Shown: piece by piece, positions 1-9,004 of the stretch
How positions within the stretch are numbered: position 1 is the stretch's first letter
Layout: each line of letters starts with the position of its first letter
Assembly (NCBI RefSeq): GCF_009834365.1
Contig: NZ_CP041348.1
Location: 2,517,001 to 2,581,000 of the forward strand
Source: Komagataeibacter xylinus
GTDB taxonomy: Bacteria > Pseudomonadota > Alphaproteobacteria > Acetobacterales > Acetobacteraceae
Direction of reading: 5' to 3'
DNA: 64,000 nt
Made by a program: the position numbers and the translations under genes
Notes under the pieces: generated by a model
The model's database searches: none
Told to the model about the DNA's origin: nothing
The model's input: only the letters and a program-made list of their open reading frames with translations

Positions 1-421
1 CGATGCGCCCGGCATAGGGGCGCACGACCTGGTCTATGCTGCCGACATCGGCCGACCATTTCTGCCATTTTTCAACAATTTCGGGGCCGAAATGCGGGAT
101 ATGGGCAATACGCGCGGGCAGCGGCGGCAGGTGCAGCGCGCCAATGGCGTTGACCATGTACTGCAAGGTGGCGGGCACATCGGCAATGCTGCTCGACACC
201 ACGATGGCCAGCGGCACCACCAGCACCAGCGCGCAGAGCAGCGTCATGACCAGGGCTGCGGGCAGCAGCGACATGCGTGCGCGCAGCCGCATGAACACCG
301 GCCAGGTGGAAAAGGTCAGGATCGCGGCCCAGAGCAGGGCCGTAAGGAACGGATAGAGGATGAGAACGCAGCCGAATGCGATCCCCCCCAGCATCAAACC
401 CATCATGATACGTTCGACCAT
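1..421 (-). CDS. AI-2E family transporter (PerM/YdiK type), N-terminal part
   Basis: Reading leftwards from an ATG at 421, an open frame of 140 codons runs off the left window edge with no stop. The protein opens with a hydrophobic segment containing FGCVLILYPFLTALLWA and then a second one around LLCALVLVVPLAIVV, separated by a short loop with TWPVF. This order, with PF..A..WA..L in helix one, is usual for the AI-2E/PerM permease family of polytopic inner-membrane proteins, which have diverse or unknown export roles. A strong Shine-Dalgarno (AGGAGGAG) sits 11 bases upstream of the ATG. It is divergent from the sulfurtransferase at 541. Only the first 140 residues are visible, so the family call is good but the substrate is unknown. 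Confidence 0.75.
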   Translation of the reverse strand, partial: MVERIMMGLMLGGIAFGCVLILYPFLTALLWAAILTFSTWPVFMRLRARMSLLPAALVMTLLCALVLVVPLAIVVSSSIADVPATLQYMVNAIGALHLPPLPARIAHIPHFGPEIVEKWQKWSADVGSIDQVVRPYAGRI

Positions 422-540
422 ATCGGTGGCCTATCTCCTCCTGCCATGAAACGAAAGACAAATGTTCAGGACTTCCGCTCCCGTCGTGTATGCTGCACCT
501 TATTGCCGAACACGCAATCGCTTGAAGACCGGGAGAAGGT

Positions 541-1392
541 ATGCATCCGCTGATCTCAGCCAGTGATCTGGCGCAGGCCATCCACAATGGTGGTGATATT
601 CTTGTGCTCGATGCCTCCATGGCTCTGCCCGGGCAGGCCTTCGACCCGCAGCAACGCTTTGCCAACGCACATATAGCCGGTGCGGTGCGCTTTGATATCG
701 ATAGTTTTTCCGATCCGGATTCTCCCCTGCCGCATACCATTCCCGGTCAGGCCCGCTTCAGCCGCCTTGCCACCGAGCGCGGCATGGCCAATACAAAGCG
801 CATCGTGTTCTATGATCAGGACGGCATGGCCTGTGCCGCGCGCGCGTGGTGGCTGACGCGCCTGTTCGGCCATGAAAGCGTGCAGGTGCTTGAAGGTGGC
901 CTGCCTGCATGGAAAAGTGCAGGCCTGCCGCTGGAAAGCGGGCCGGACCTGACCACGCCTGCGCCTTTCATCAGCCGCCCGCGCTATGATCGGCTGCACG
1001 GCACGGGTGACGTGCTCGACATCGTGCACGGGCGCGTGCCCGGCCTCATCCTTGATGCCCGCAGCCGTGGCCGCTTTGAAGGGCGCGACCCCGAGCCACG
1101 CGCGGGCATTGAATCCGGCCACATGCCCGGCGCGCGCAGCCTGCCTTATGGCGAACTGCTCGATGACAGCGGTCGTTTCCTGCCCGTTGCGGCGCTGAAG
1201 GCGAAATTCGAGACGCTGGGCGTGACCGACACCACCACCGTCACCTGCTCGTGCGGCAGTGGCATGACCGCATGCATGATCGCGCTGGGGCTGGTCTGCG
1301 CGCAGATGGGTGCTGGCGAGCCGGTGGTGTATGATGGCTCATGGGCGGAGTGGGCCTCGACGCCCGATGCGCCCATCGTGTGCGGCGCGTAA
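541..1392 (+). CDS. sseA: Two-domain sulfurtransferase (3-mercaptopyruvate sulfurtransferase type)
   Basis: A 283-residue protein, the usual length for tandem-rhodanese sulfurtransferases. The N-terminal inactive rhodanese domain covers about residues 1-130 (DxxM and FYDQDG..A.RAWW elements). The catalytic domain covers about 150-283, with the active-site loop CSCGSGMTA near residue 233. The CG-S-G-hydrophobic-T loop is the mercaptopyruvate type (CGSGVT) rather than the thiosulfate type (CRKGVT). It should move sulfur from 3-mercaptopyruvate to a thiol acceptor or cyanide in the cytoplasm. The start follows GGGAGAAGGT. The gene is followed 15 bases later by cystathionine beta-lyase, so a sulfur amino acid operon is likely. 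Confidence 0.85.
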   Translation: MHPLISASDLAQAIHNGGDILVLDASMALPGQAFDPQQRFANAHIAGAVRFDIDSFSDPDSPLPHTIPGQARFSRLATERGMANTKRIVFYDQDGMACAARAWWLTRLFGHESVQVLEGGLPAWKSAGLPLESGPDLTTPAPFISRPRYDRLHGTGDVLDIVHGRVPGLILDARSRGRFEGRDPEPRAGIESGHMPGARSLPYGELLDDSGRFLPVAALKAKFETLGVTDTTTVTCSCGSGMTACMIALGLVCAQMGAGEPVVYDGSWAEWASTPDAPIVCGA

Positions 1393-1407
1393 GGGCGGAC
1401 AGGCAGC

Positions 1408-2667
1408 ATGACCGATCCGATGAACCTGGTGCCGGCAGACCTGCTGGAAAGCGTGGTGCGCGGCTGGCGCGACCTCTCGCCCCGGCTCGTGCCCCTTGGC
1501 CGTGATGCGCCGCAGGGGGGAAAGGGCGTATTCGTCAACCCGCCTGCCGAGCGGGGCTCCACCGTGCTCTTCTCCAGCGTCGGGGCGATGGAGCAGGCGG
1601 GGCAGGGACGTTATGGGGATGAACTGATCTATGGCGCCATGGGCACGCCCATTGGCCACCGGCTGGAGCAGGCCATAGCCGACATCGAGGGCGGTACGCA
1701 TGCGCAGCTCGTGCCCTCGGGGCTGGCGGCCTGCGCGTTGCCGTTCCTGGCTTATGCGCAGGCGGGCGAGCACTGCCTGCTCGCTGATTCCGTCTATGGC
1801 CCCACCCGCCGCTTTGCCGAGAAGGTGCTGCGCCGCTTTGGCGTGGAGATCACCTACTTCCCCCCCACCGCGACCGAGGCCGAACTGCGCGGCCTGATCC
1901 AGCCCAATACCCGCATCATCTTTGCCGAAAGCCCCGGCAGCCATTCATTCGAGGTGCAGGATGTGCCGATGCTGGGCCGCCTCGCGGCTGAAACCGGCGC
2001 GCGCCTGATCGTGGACAACACATGGGGTATCGGCCTGTTCAGCCCGTTTGCCCATGGGGCGCATGTGTCGGTGCAGGCGCTGACCAAATACCCTTCCGGC
2101 CATTCCGATACCATTATCGGCGCGGTCACGGTGGCAAGCGAGGCCGACTGGCGCCCCCTGCGTGATGTCGCCATTCAGGCAGGGCAGGTGGCAGGCCCCG
2201 ATGACTGTGCGCTGACCCTGCGCGGCCTGCGCACCATGGGCGTGCGCCAGATGCAGCAGGCCGCAACCGCGCTGGCCGTGGCGCTGTGGCTCGAGGGTCG
2301 GCCCGAGGTGGCGCGCGTGCTGCACCCGGCCCTGCCATCGTGCCCCGGCCATGAATACTGGCAGCGCGATTTCACCGGCGCGTCCTCGCTGTTTGGCGTG
2401 GTGTTTGACGCGGCTTTCACCACTGATGACATGGTGGCGATGATTGACGGACTTTCCCTGTTCGGCATCGGGGCCTCATGGGGGGGATATGAAAGCCTGG
2501 TGCTGCCCACCACGGGCGGCATTTCGCGGCAATGCCCGTCGGTGACGCAGGCCGGGCCAACCTGCCGCCTGCATATCGGGCTTGAAGCGGGCGAGGCGCT
2601 GGTGGCTGATCTGGCCCGTGGGCTTGATGGCATGTCTGCTGCCCGCCACGGGCACGGGCCAGCCTGA
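1408..2667 (+). CDS. metC: Cystathionine beta-lyase, PLP-dependent
   Basis: A 419-residue Cys/Met-metabolism PLP enzyme. Visible signatures are the cofactor-binding stretch YGPTRRFAEKVLRRFG, the DNTWGIGLF aspartate region that binds the pyridine nitrogen, and the Schiff-base lysine in ALTKYPSGHSD near residue 231. The C-terminal SWGGYESL is typical of MetC-type lyases rather than cystathionine gamma-synthase. The expected reaction is cystathionine to homocysteine, pyruvate and ammonia, in methionine synthesis. It lies 15 bases after the sulfurtransferase and is probably co-transcribed with it. The family is somewhat promiscuous (gamma-synthase, O-acetylhomoserine sulfhydrylase), so the exact reaction is inferred from the motif pattern. 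Confidence 0.85.
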   Translation: MTDPMNLVPADLLESVVRGWRDLSPRLVPLGRDAPQGGKGVFVNPPAERGSTVLFSSVGAMEQAGQGRYGDELIYGAMGTPIGHRLEQAIADIEGGTHAQLVPSGLAACALPFLAYAQAGEHCLLADSVYGPTRRFAEKVLRRFGVEITYFPPTATEAELRGLIQPNTRIIFAESPGSHSFEVQDVPMLGRLAAETGARLIVDNTWGIGLFSPFAHGAHVSVQALTKYPSGHSDTIIGAVTVASEADWRPLRDVAIQAGQVAGPDDCALTLRGLRTMGVRQMQQAATALAVALWLEGRPEVARVLHPALPSCPGHEYWQRDFTGASSLFGVVFDAAFTTDDMVAMIDGLSLFGIGASWGGYESLVLPTTGGISRQCPSVTQAGPTCRLHIGLEAGEALVADLARGLDGMSAARHGHGPA

Positions 2668-2805
2668 TACAGATCAAGGTTGATCTGCCGCCCCGGTGAA
2701 AGAGTCACACTCCGGATGCCGCCCCCGCCGCCCTGACCGGGCTGGCGGGCGGCAAGGTGCAACACCGGCCCGCTTAGGGCAGGGCAGTGAAACTGAAGGT
2801 GCAAG

Positions 2806-3840
2806 ATGGCTGGCAAGATGAAGGCGGCGGTAGTACGGGAATTTGGCAAGCCGCTGACGATCGAGGAACTCGATATTCCGCAGATCAACGCAAACCAGAT
2901 TCTGGTCAAGGTGGATGCCTGCGGCGTCTGCCATACCGATCTGCATGCCGCGCGCGGCGACTGGCCCACCAAGCCCAACCCCCCGTTCATTCCCGGCCAT
3001 GAGGGAATTGGCCATGTGGTCGAGGTTGGCAGCAACGTCAACTGGATCAGGAATGGCGACGTGGTGGGCGTGCCGTGGCTGTATTCCGCCTGCGGGCATT
3101 GCGAGCACTGCCTGGGCGGGTGGGAGACGCTGTGTGAAAAGCAGGAGGATACCGGCTACTCGGTCAATGGCTGCTTTGCCGAATATGTGGTGGCCGATCC
3201 CAATTACGTCGCCCACCTGCCCAGGGACATTGATCCGATCAAGACCGCCCCGGTGCTGTGCGCGGGGCTGACCGTGTACAAGGGCCTGAAGATGACCGAT
3301 ACGCGGGCAGGGGAATGGGTGGCCATTTCCGGAGCGGGCGGACTTGGGCAGATGGCCATCCAGTATGCCGTAGCCATGGGACTGAACGTGGGCGCCGTTG
3401 ACATCAGCGATGAAAAACTGGCCGAGGCCAGAAAACTTGGCGCGCGCGTAACCGTCAACGCGCTCAAGGAAGATCCGGTTGCCACCATTCGCGCGCAGAC
3501 GGGCGGCACGCATGGCGTGCTGGTCACGGCGGTGTCGGACAAGGCCTTCAGCCAGGCCGTGGGCTATGCGCGGCGCGGCGGCACGGTGGTGCTCAATGGC
3601 CTGCCGCCAGGCGACTTCCCGCTTTCCATCTTTGACATGGTCATGAATGGCACCACGGTGCGCGGCTCGATCGTGGGCACGCGGCTCGACATGATCGAGG
3701 CGATGTCCTTTTTCACCGATGGCAAGGTGAGCACCGTGGTCAGCCCCGACCGGCTCGAAAACATCAACACCATTTTCGATAATCTCGAACATGGCCGGGT
3801 AGCAGGCCGCGTGGTGCTCGACTTCCGCAACGGGGCTTAA
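2806..3840 (+). CDS. adhP: Zinc-dependent alcohol dehydrogenase (AdhP type)
   Basis: A 344-residue medium-chain dehydrogenase. The catalytic zinc ligands are visible as CGVCHTDLHA (Cys near 38) and GHEGIGHV (His-Glu near 61-62). The structural zinc site is the four-cysteine lobe CGHCEHCLGGWETLC near residues 92-106. The Rossmann nucleotide loop is GAGGLGQMAIQYA near 170, with an Asp-Ile (VDISD) end of strand two that favours NAD. The MAGKMKAAVV start matches the AdhP subfamily, which oxidises ethanol and short primary alcohols with NAD in the cytoplasm. In acetic acid bacteria it would be secondary to the periplasmic PQQ enzyme. It stands alone, 138 bases after metC. Confidence 0.9.
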   Translation: MAGKMKAAVVREFGKPLTIEELDIPQINANQILVKVDACGVCHTDLHAARGDWPTKPNPPFIPGHEGIGHVVEVGSNVNWIRNGDVVGVPWLYSACGHCEHCLGGWETLCEKQEDTGYSVNGCFAEYVVADPNYVAHLPRDIDPIKTAPVLCAGLTVYKGLKMTDTRAGEWVAISGAGGLGQMAIQYAVAMGLNVGAVDISDEKLAEARKLGARVTVNALKEDPVATIRAQTGGTHGVLVTAVSDKAFSQAVGYARRGGTVVLNGLPPGDFPLSIFDMVMNGTTVRGSIVGTRLDMIEAMSFFTDGKVSTVVSPDRLENINTIFDNLEHGRVAGRVVLDFRNGA

Positions 3841-3942
3841 GGCAACCCGGACCGTTTTTGAGCGTTTGGTTCAATGACAGGGCAGGGTGCCCCCTAAGGG
3901 TGCCCTGCCGCAACAGAAAACGGACGGACAGGTAAAGACATC

Positions 3943-4239
3943 ATGAAAAAGACAGTGATTGCGGCAGTGCTGTGTGCAACCGGCCTGAACGTGGCGACGC
4001 TTGCGCCAGCACTGGCTGATTCGTGCGATGGCGTAACCGATCATGCCGAATGCGAAGTGCGGCTCAAGGCGCACGAGACCAAGGAAGGCACGCGCCATAC
4101 CGCGCACAAGGCCCACAGAAAAGCCGAGGAAGGCACCGATAGCGCCAAGGACTGGGGCGACCGCACCGGCAAGAAGCTGGATAACTGGGGGCATGACACC
4201 AAGGGTGACATGAGCCAGTTCTTTACGGGTCACCGTTAA
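3943..4239 (+). CDS. Small exported lysine/histidine-rich protein of unknown function
   Basis: A 98-residue protein beginning with a clear Sec signal peptide (MKKTVIAAVLCATGLNVATL, cleavage likely after ALA-DS near residue 25). The mature part is highly charged: a CDGVTDHAECEVRLK segment with two cysteines, then a helix-prone Lys/His/Glu-rich stretch (KEGTRHTAHKAHRKAEEGTD) and a tryptophan-rich end (KDWGDRTGKKLDNWGHDTK). I do not recognise a family. The mature protein probably lies in the periplasm. It is followed by a good intrinsic terminator at 4279, so it is a monocistronic unit or the end of the adhP transcript (102 bases apart). Confidence 0.7.
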   Translation: MKKTVIAAVLCATGLNVATLAPALADSCDGVTDHAECEVRLKAHETKEGTRHTAHKAHRKAEEGTDSAKDWGDRTGKKLDNWGHDTKGDMSQFFTGHR

Positions 4240-4278
4240 GGCGCGTGTTTGAAACAACGCATTGATGAAATTTTCTGG

Positions 4279-4309
4279 ATGCCGCCTTTTGAAAAAGGCG
4301 GCATTTCTT
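4279..4309 (+). terminator. Intrinsic terminator after the small exported protein
   Basis: A near-perfect hairpin: ATGCCGCCTTTT pairs with AAAAGGCGGCAT across a short G-A loop, followed by TTTCTT. It ends the 3943-4239 transcript. The hairpin sequence resembles one arm of the intergenic repeat family found at 43, 47, 54 and 56 kb. Confidence 0.8.
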
Positions 4310-4357
4310 ATAAGTCAGTATTGATGCGTCAGCATGACCTGTCTGTGCCTTCGCGTT

Positions 4358-4800
4358 TTACAGGGAAACGGTCACGGCATCGAGTTTGACATCAAGACTT
4401 TTGTCAAATTTACAGGAAAAGAAACCGACACCTGTTGAAGGCGCCGAGAAGCCAACATCATCTATTTTTGTATCGATTTCATTTTTATTATCATGAACAG
4501 CTTTATAATTTTGTAAAACAATCCGGATTTATCAAATGTTCCATACGGGATCCTGAATTCGACATTGTCTATGGTATAATCTTTTTTGAATTCAATTTTC
4601 AGCTCTGCTCCAAATTTATATGAAACAATACCTGCAATTCCAGAAACGCTGTGCCTGCGCATGGTATTTATAACAAATAAATCAGCTATATGGATCAGGT
4701 CCGTATTTTTTCAACAGGGAAGATATCCATAATAATGTTCTTTTTTCATTGTATAAAATTCAGGTAAAAATAGATCATTCATATCAGATTGACCAGACAT
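4358..4800 (-). pseudogene. Broken second gene of a translationally coupled pair, unknown family
   Basis: The ATG at 4800-4798 overlaps the stop of the upstream gene in a TAATG arrangement. The frame reads MSGQSDMNDLF and onward, hits TGA at 4713-4711, then continues as sensible sequence (DLIHIADLFVINT, then a beta-rich part KDYTIDNVEFRIPYGTFDKS). Around 4500-4520 the coding sense moves to the other frame by one base and goes on to DVKLDAVTVSL and a TAA at 4360-4358. Restoring the one stop and one frameshift gives a protein of about 147 residues. GC content is far below the surrounding DNA, suggesting acquired DNA. The longest intact piece is a 66-codon stretch at 4462-4662. Sequencing error is a possible alternative for either lesion. 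I do not recognise the family. Confidence 0.55.
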
Positions 4801-5270
4801 TACGTGCCAAAGCGTTGTGTAAACACCTTGCCATTAAAACTATGCGTGCAGCAGGCGCATGTGGGTTTCAGGCTGTCCTCGTTCATCTCCGGCGCAACGA
4901 GGGATAGGATGCCATCCTCACCCACAAAAAGACCGCTGAAATAAGAATTTTCGTCCGCCCGGAAGTAAGCGCACCTGTCCGCTTCGCAGGTTGCGACCAT
5001 CCAGAATATCGGCGCGGTGCCGTCCAGCCTTGCACAGGCTTCCCTGAATACATCGTCCCATCTCTGCCCAACGCGTGATAATAAAAACCGGAACAGCGGC
5101 GTATAATCGCGCCCATGCTGCTGGCCACCATGCATGGAAGCCTGCAGGGAGGGGTTGTTCAGGGCTTTTTTTGTGTGCCGGTCCCGACTGAATTTTTGAC
5201 CTGAACCATGTTTTACGCCCCGCGTCCGGGTATTGACCTTTCTGTAAAGCGGTCTGGGTGTTCCACGCAT
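4800..5270 (-). CDS. Conserved-looking hypothetical protein, first gene of a coupled pair
   Basis: I place the start at 5270 (MRGTPRPLYRKVN), because GAGG lies five bases upstream; a longer in-frame start at 5318 has no such site. The 156-residue product starts with a basic region (many Arg/Lys up to residue 40) and continues with a hydrophobic core (YTPLFRFLLSRVGQRWDDVF and APIFWMV). It ends with a cysteine cluster TCACCTH near residue 143, which could bind metal. No signal peptide or membrane segment is seen. The stop TAA overlaps the ATG of the following broken gene (TAATG), so the two were made together. The function is not recognised; the tight two-gene unit with an AT-rich partner would fit a toxin-antitoxin or effector-immunity pair, but that is inference. 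Confidence 0.65.
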   Translation of the reverse strand: MRGTPRPLYRKVNTRTRGVKHGSGQKFSRDRHTKKALNNPSLQASMHGGQQHGRDYTPLFRFLLSRVGQRWDDVFREACARLDGTAPIFWMVATCEADRCAYFRADENSYFSGLFVGEDGILSLVAPEMNEDSLKPTCACCTHSFNGKVFTQRFGT

Positions 5271-5350
5271 CTGTACCTCGTGGCTGAAGGTATATGAAAA
5301 AGGGGAGGCGTTGCGCACGCCTCCCCCTGCTGGTCTGAATACAACCGCGC

Positions 5351-5539
5351 TTACGAGTGGTGGTGATCAGCCGCCTCATGCTCGCGCCAGCCGCTTTCAA
5401 TGGCGTGCAGGAAGGTTTTGAAATGCTTCTTCACCTCATCGGGCGAGGCCTTTTCCATCACGTCCTTTTTGGCTGCCGTAAGTGTGGCGGCGGCATGGAT
5501 CAGGGCTGCGTGGATGACGTCGGTCGGTTCTTTGCTCAT
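5351..5539 (-). CDS. Small hypothetical protein with His-rich C-terminus
   Basis: A 62-residue frame starting MSKEPTDVIHAALIHAA. GGAGAG lies six bases before the ATG at 5539, which is why I prefer this start to the longer in-frame upstream ones. The protein is predicted to be mostly helical and ends in EHEAADHHHS, a natural histidine run. No signal peptide is present. Similar short stress-type proteins are scattered through this window (11473, 13114, 13473). The function is unknown. Confidence 0.65.
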   Translation of the reverse strand: MSKEPTDVIHAALIHAAATLTAAKKDVMEKASPDEVKKHFKTFLHAIESGWREHEAADHHHS

Positions 5540-5738
5540 GGAATTCTCTCCGTTACGTGATGCGTCACGATGGAATAGGACTTCCGCGCTGGCAACCATG
5601 CGCCCTGCATGACTGCCGTTCCCTCCCAGGCCCTTGATCTGGCGCATTGGCATCACGGGGGGCGTATCGCTTGTGCCGGGGAACTCCAGGGCCGCCCTGC
5701 CGTTGCCTTGGGCAGACACAGACCAGATGGGATATAAT

Positions 5739-6047
5739 ATGTTTTCAAGGCTTACCGCACTTGCCCTTGCCACCACGGCGGCTCTTGCCCTGCCGGTTGC
5801 AGCCCATGCCGAGCCGGGCGGCTGCGTCAAGGGCGCCGTGGCGGGCGGGGTGGCCGGGCATTTTGTTGGCAGCGGTCACGGCAAGGGTGGCGCTGCGGCA
5901 GGCTGTGCCGCAGGCATGGTGCGCCGGCACAATGCCCGCAAGGCCGAGCGGGAAGGGGCCGCGCAGCAGAACCAGCAGCCCGAGGGTGGCCAGCCCGGTG
6001 GCAATGGTGCGCCCCCGCCGCCGCCCACCAATGGCAGCAGCGAATAA
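5739..6047 (+). CDS. Small exported glycine-rich protein
   Basis: The product is 102 residues from the ATG at 5739; an ATG four codons upstream is also possible. A signal peptide is clear (LTALALATTAALALPVAAHA, cleavage after AHA). The mature protein opens with a glycine-zipper-like segment (KGAVAGGVAGHFVGSGHGKGGAAAGCAAG) that could insert in or associate with the envelope. It continues with a basic stretch (RRHNARKAER) and ends in a Gln/Pro/Gly-rich tail with a PPPPP run. Glycine-zipper envelope proteins of this build are common and mostly of unknown role. It faces the next gene convergently, 19 bases apart. Confidence 0.65.
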   Translation: MFSRLTALALATTAALALPVAAHAEPGGCVKGAVAGGVAGHFVGSGHGKGGAAAGCAAGMVRRHNARKAEREGAAQQNQQPEGGQPGGNGAPPPPPTNGSSE

Positions 6048-6066
6048 TACCGCACGCCATGGTCCG

Positions 6067-7395
6067 TCAGGGTACCGCCCTGACGGAGGATGCCCCCATG
6101 GCCCATGCGTAACACATGGTCAGCTGGTTGCGCGGGTCGGGGTTGATGCCAACGAAGATGATGTCCTTGTGCACATAAAGCAGCTTGTGTCGTGGCCCCA
6201 TGGTGACCTGATGCAGTACGACCGGCTGGTCACGCGCCACCTGCGCGCGGGTGCTCACCGCCCAGTCATGGCTGATGCGGGCCAGCAGCGTCAGGTCGGG
6301 TATGACAATGGCCAGATGCATGACGGCAAGCCCCGCGCAGGTAACCGCCATGACCCGGCTGAAAACCGGCCCCACCGGGCATGAAAACAGCAGGCAGGCC
6401 AGATAGCACACCAGAAAGACACTGGCCGGATACGATACCCGGGCCGCCAGTGCCTGGCGGGGGAAAATGAGCAGCAGCAGCATGTAGGCCAGCGCCAGTG
6501 CGGCAAACATCCAGCCCCGCCCGCAGCGCAGGCAGGCGGGAAAGCGCAGCTGCCGTCGGCCTACAAACAGGCCGATGCCAATCAATAGCACGAATGGCAC
6601 CCAGAACGGGTCGAACAGGCTGCCCAGATTGCCAATCAGCGCATCCAGCCGGTCGGGCGGCGAACTTGGGGTCATCAGGCGTTCCCGCACGTAGTTGCCA
6701 GGTGCGATGCCCAGCGTGAATGTGCCCAGCGCGTGGCCTGCCGCCAGCGCCCAGGGCACGGGGCGGCTGTTTTTCCACGCCCATGCGGCCCACCCCAGCA
6801 GGAACAGCGCCATCAGGAGCGAGATCGATTCCATGGCCGTGGCGATCAGGAACACCGCCCCGTACTGCGCCGCGTTCATGCGCGTGCGCCCCGCCAGCAC
6901 CCGCGAGAGGATCCACATCTCGCCCGCAACAGCCCACAGATAGCCAATGGCGCCGGTTTTCCATAAGGCGACCTCGGCAATGGTGCGTGGCAGCCACCAC
7001 AACATCAGAAAAACCAGCAGGCACTGCGCAAACCCGGTGCGCGCCGAAGGATCGGGTTCATGCCCCGCCTCGCGCCTGCACATATGCACCACTACATGCA
7101 CCAGAAACACGAATACGCCTGCATTCACCACCGCAAACGCGACCAGCGAGCCATAATGGTGCAGGTCGAGAATGAAAAAGGTGACAAGGGTGATGAACCA
7201 CCGCCCGGTCCAGAAAAAATAGTTGCCCCACACGATATGGAAGATCATCCGCGGGCTGAACGGGATGGTGCGGCAGTAATCATCGGCCCAGAGCGGCGTA
7301 ACCCAGTTGGCCCACAGCAGAAACACGAAGCACAGGCCAAGGGCCAGCTTCTCACCGGGCAGGAAGCGGGGGGCGGTAGGGGCTGGCACGGTCAT
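6067..7395 (-). CDS. Large polytopic membrane protein, DUF6056-like
   Basis: A 442-residue protein from the ATG at 7395 (MTVPAPTAP); an in-frame upstream start at 7470 would add a cationic tail. About ten hydrophobic segments are visible, from LALGLCFVFLLWANWVTPL onward. An ADDYC motif follows the first helix, as does GRWFITLVTFF. The D-D-(Y/F) placement after helix one and the GRW motif resemble the DUF6056/GT-C-like glycosyltransferase group, where an acidic pair in the first periplasmic loop is catalytic. It may therefore modify an envelope glycan with a lipid-linked sugar, but this is inference from architecture. It stands alone, between a small secreted protein and a divergent sugar porter. 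Confidence 0.65.
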   Translation of the reverse strand: MTVPAPTAPRFLPGEKLALGLCFVFLLWANWVTPLWADDYCRTIPFSPRMIFHIVWGNYFFWTGRWFITLVTFFILDLHHYGSLVAFAVVNAGVFVFLVHVVVHMCRREAGHEPDPSARTGFAQCLLVFLMLWWLPRTIAEVALWKTGAIGYLWAVAGEMWILSRVLAGRTRMNAAQYGAVFLIATAMESISLLMALFLLGWAAWAWKNSRPVPWALAAGHALGTFTLGIAPGNYVRERLMTPSSPPDRLDALIGNLGSLFDPFWVPFVLLIGIGLFVGRRQLRFPACLRCGRGWMFAALALAYMLLLLIFPRQALAARVSYPASVFLVCYLACLLFSCPVGPVFSRVMAVTCAGLAVMHLAIVIPDLTLLARISHDWAVSTRAQVARDQPVVLHQVTMGPRHKLLYVHKDIIFVGINPDPRNQLTMCYAWAMGASSVRAVP

Positions 7396-7555
7396 GGGGC
7401 GGGATCTTTTTGCGGTGTGGGGCCTGCGTGCGTAACACGGCATGGCGCATACGCGAAAATGATGACCCATAATGCGCCCTGAGGCGGGGTTGTGTCATGG
7501 ATAAAGGACTGTTGCATCGCCTATGAAGGAAGAGTGAGCGGCGCACTCGATCCGA

Positions 7556-9004
7556 ATGGCGCCGCAGCGCAGGGGATCAAGTCACGTGTCACAGCCCGTA
7601 TCTTCGCCCATCGCCACGCCATGCCCGCCGCAGGCTTCGCCGCCGGGTGCCACGGGGGTGCGCGCGGCGTTGACCACCGCCATGGCGGGGCTGCTCGTAG
7701 GGCTCGATACCGGACTGATTGCCGAGGCGCTGGGCTTTATCGGCCACGATTTTCACGCAAGTGCGCGCGCGCAGGAGTGGATCGTGTCGGTGCTGATGAT
7801 CGGCGCACTGCTCGGCTCGCTCGGGGCGGGAGTGTTCTCGCGCCGTTTTGGCCGCAGGCTGGCGCTGGGCACAGCCACGCTGCTGATCGGGGCAGGCGCG
7901 CTGCTTTGCGCCACCGCCGGGCTGATCGGGCAGATCCTGCTCGGGCGGTTCCTGATCGGGGTGGCGATTGGCATCTGCACCTTTACCGCACCGCTCTACA
8001 TATCGGAACTGACCACCGGCAAGACGCGCGGCACCATGGTCTCCACCTTTTCCATGCTCCAGTCGTGCGGCATCCTGCTGGGCTATCTGGCGGGGGGGCT
8101 GTTTGCGGGCGGCGGGCACTGGCGGCTGATGGTGGGGCTGCCGGTGGTGCCAGCCATGGCGCTGTTTGCCGCATGCGCGGTGCTGCCTTCCAGCCCGTCC
8201 TGGCTTGCGGCCCGCGGCCGTTTTGAGGAGGCGCGCAAGGTACTGTGCGACCTGAGGGGCGATGAAGCCGAGGCCGACCGCGAACTGGACTGCATCCGCC
8301 AAGAACTCGGCGCAGGCCGCGCAGTGGGCGGCTTTGCCCTGTTGCGGGCGAAGCCGTATTTCCGCCGCTCGGTGGCGCTGGGCATCGGGCTGCAGATCAT
8401 GCAGCAGCTCACCGGCATCAACGTGGTCATGTATTACGCCCCCAAAATTCTGGAAGGCGCGCATTTTGGCACCACCGCCGCCGCATGGGCCACGGTGCTG
8501 GTCGGGCTGGTCAATGCCGTGGTGGGCGTGGGGGCCATCTTTATGGTCTCGCGCTGGGGGCGTAGGCCGCTGCTGGTGTCAAGCTGCGTCATCATGGCCT
8601 GCGCCCTGGGCTGCGCTGCCGTAATCGAGGGGATGCACCTGCAGGGGCTGGGCGCCACGCTGAGCCTGATGGCGGCCCTGCTGGTGTTTGTGGCAGGCTT
8701 TGGCATGGGGGCGGGGCCGCTGGTGTGGACCCTGTGTTCCGAGATCCAGCCCATCGCGGGGCGTGACTTTGGCGTGGCATGCTCCACGCTTGCCAACTGG
8801 GGCATGGACTGGGCGGTGAGCAACACCTTCCTCACCATTGTCGGGGCAATGGGGGCGGGATGGACTTTTGCCGGGTTCAGCCTGATGAATATCGGCTTCG
8901 TGCTGTTTACCGTGCTGCTGGTGCCCGAGACGCGCGACGTGCCGCTGGAGGTGATCGAGCAGCACCTCGAGGCAGGCCTCCCGCTACGCCGCATCGGGCG
9001 CTAG
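7556..9004 (+). CDS. Sugar porter of the major facilitator superfamily
   Basis: A 482-residue, 12-helix MFS protein. Sugar-porter marks include [11 protein letters not shown] in helix one, the loop 2-3 motif Gxx[23 protein letters not shown] in helix seven, the loop 8-9 SRWGRRPLL and the family signature [12 protein letters not shown] before the C-terminus. It likely brings a hexose or pentose in by proton symport. The start is uncertain; a GTG at 7589 is equally possible. The TAG stop at 9002-9004 is made from the target TA plus the first base of an IS630 element. The uninterrupted allele would have the same TAG, so the protein is intact. Confidence 0.85.
   Translation: MAPQRRGSSHVSQPVSSPIATPCPPQASPPGATGVRAALTTAMAGLLVGLDTGLIAEALGFIGHDFHASARAQEWIVSVLMIGALLGSLGAGVFSRRFGRRLALGTATLLIGAGALLCATAGLIGQILLGRFLIGVAIGICTFTAPLYISELTTGKTRGTMVSTFSMLQSCGILLGYLAGGLFAGGGHWRLMVGLPVVPAMALFAACAVLPSSPSWLAARGRFEEARKVLCDLRGDEAEADRELDCIRQELGAGRAVGGFALLRAKPYFRRSVALGIGLQIMQQLTGINVVMYYAPKILEGAHFGTTAAAWATVLVGLVNAVVGVGAIFMVSRWGRRPLLVSSCVIMACALGCAAVIEGMHLQGLGATLSLMAALLVFVAGFGMGAGPLVWTLCSEIQPIAGRDFGVACSTLANWGMDWAVSNTFLTIVGAMGAGWTFAGFSLMNIGFVLFTVLLVPETRDVPLEVIEQHLEAGLPLRRIGR

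Noticed and set aside
72..740. Leftward 222-codon and rightward 153-codon frames at the left end
   Set aside because: They overlap the permease and sulfurtransferase in other frames and have no coherent protein character.
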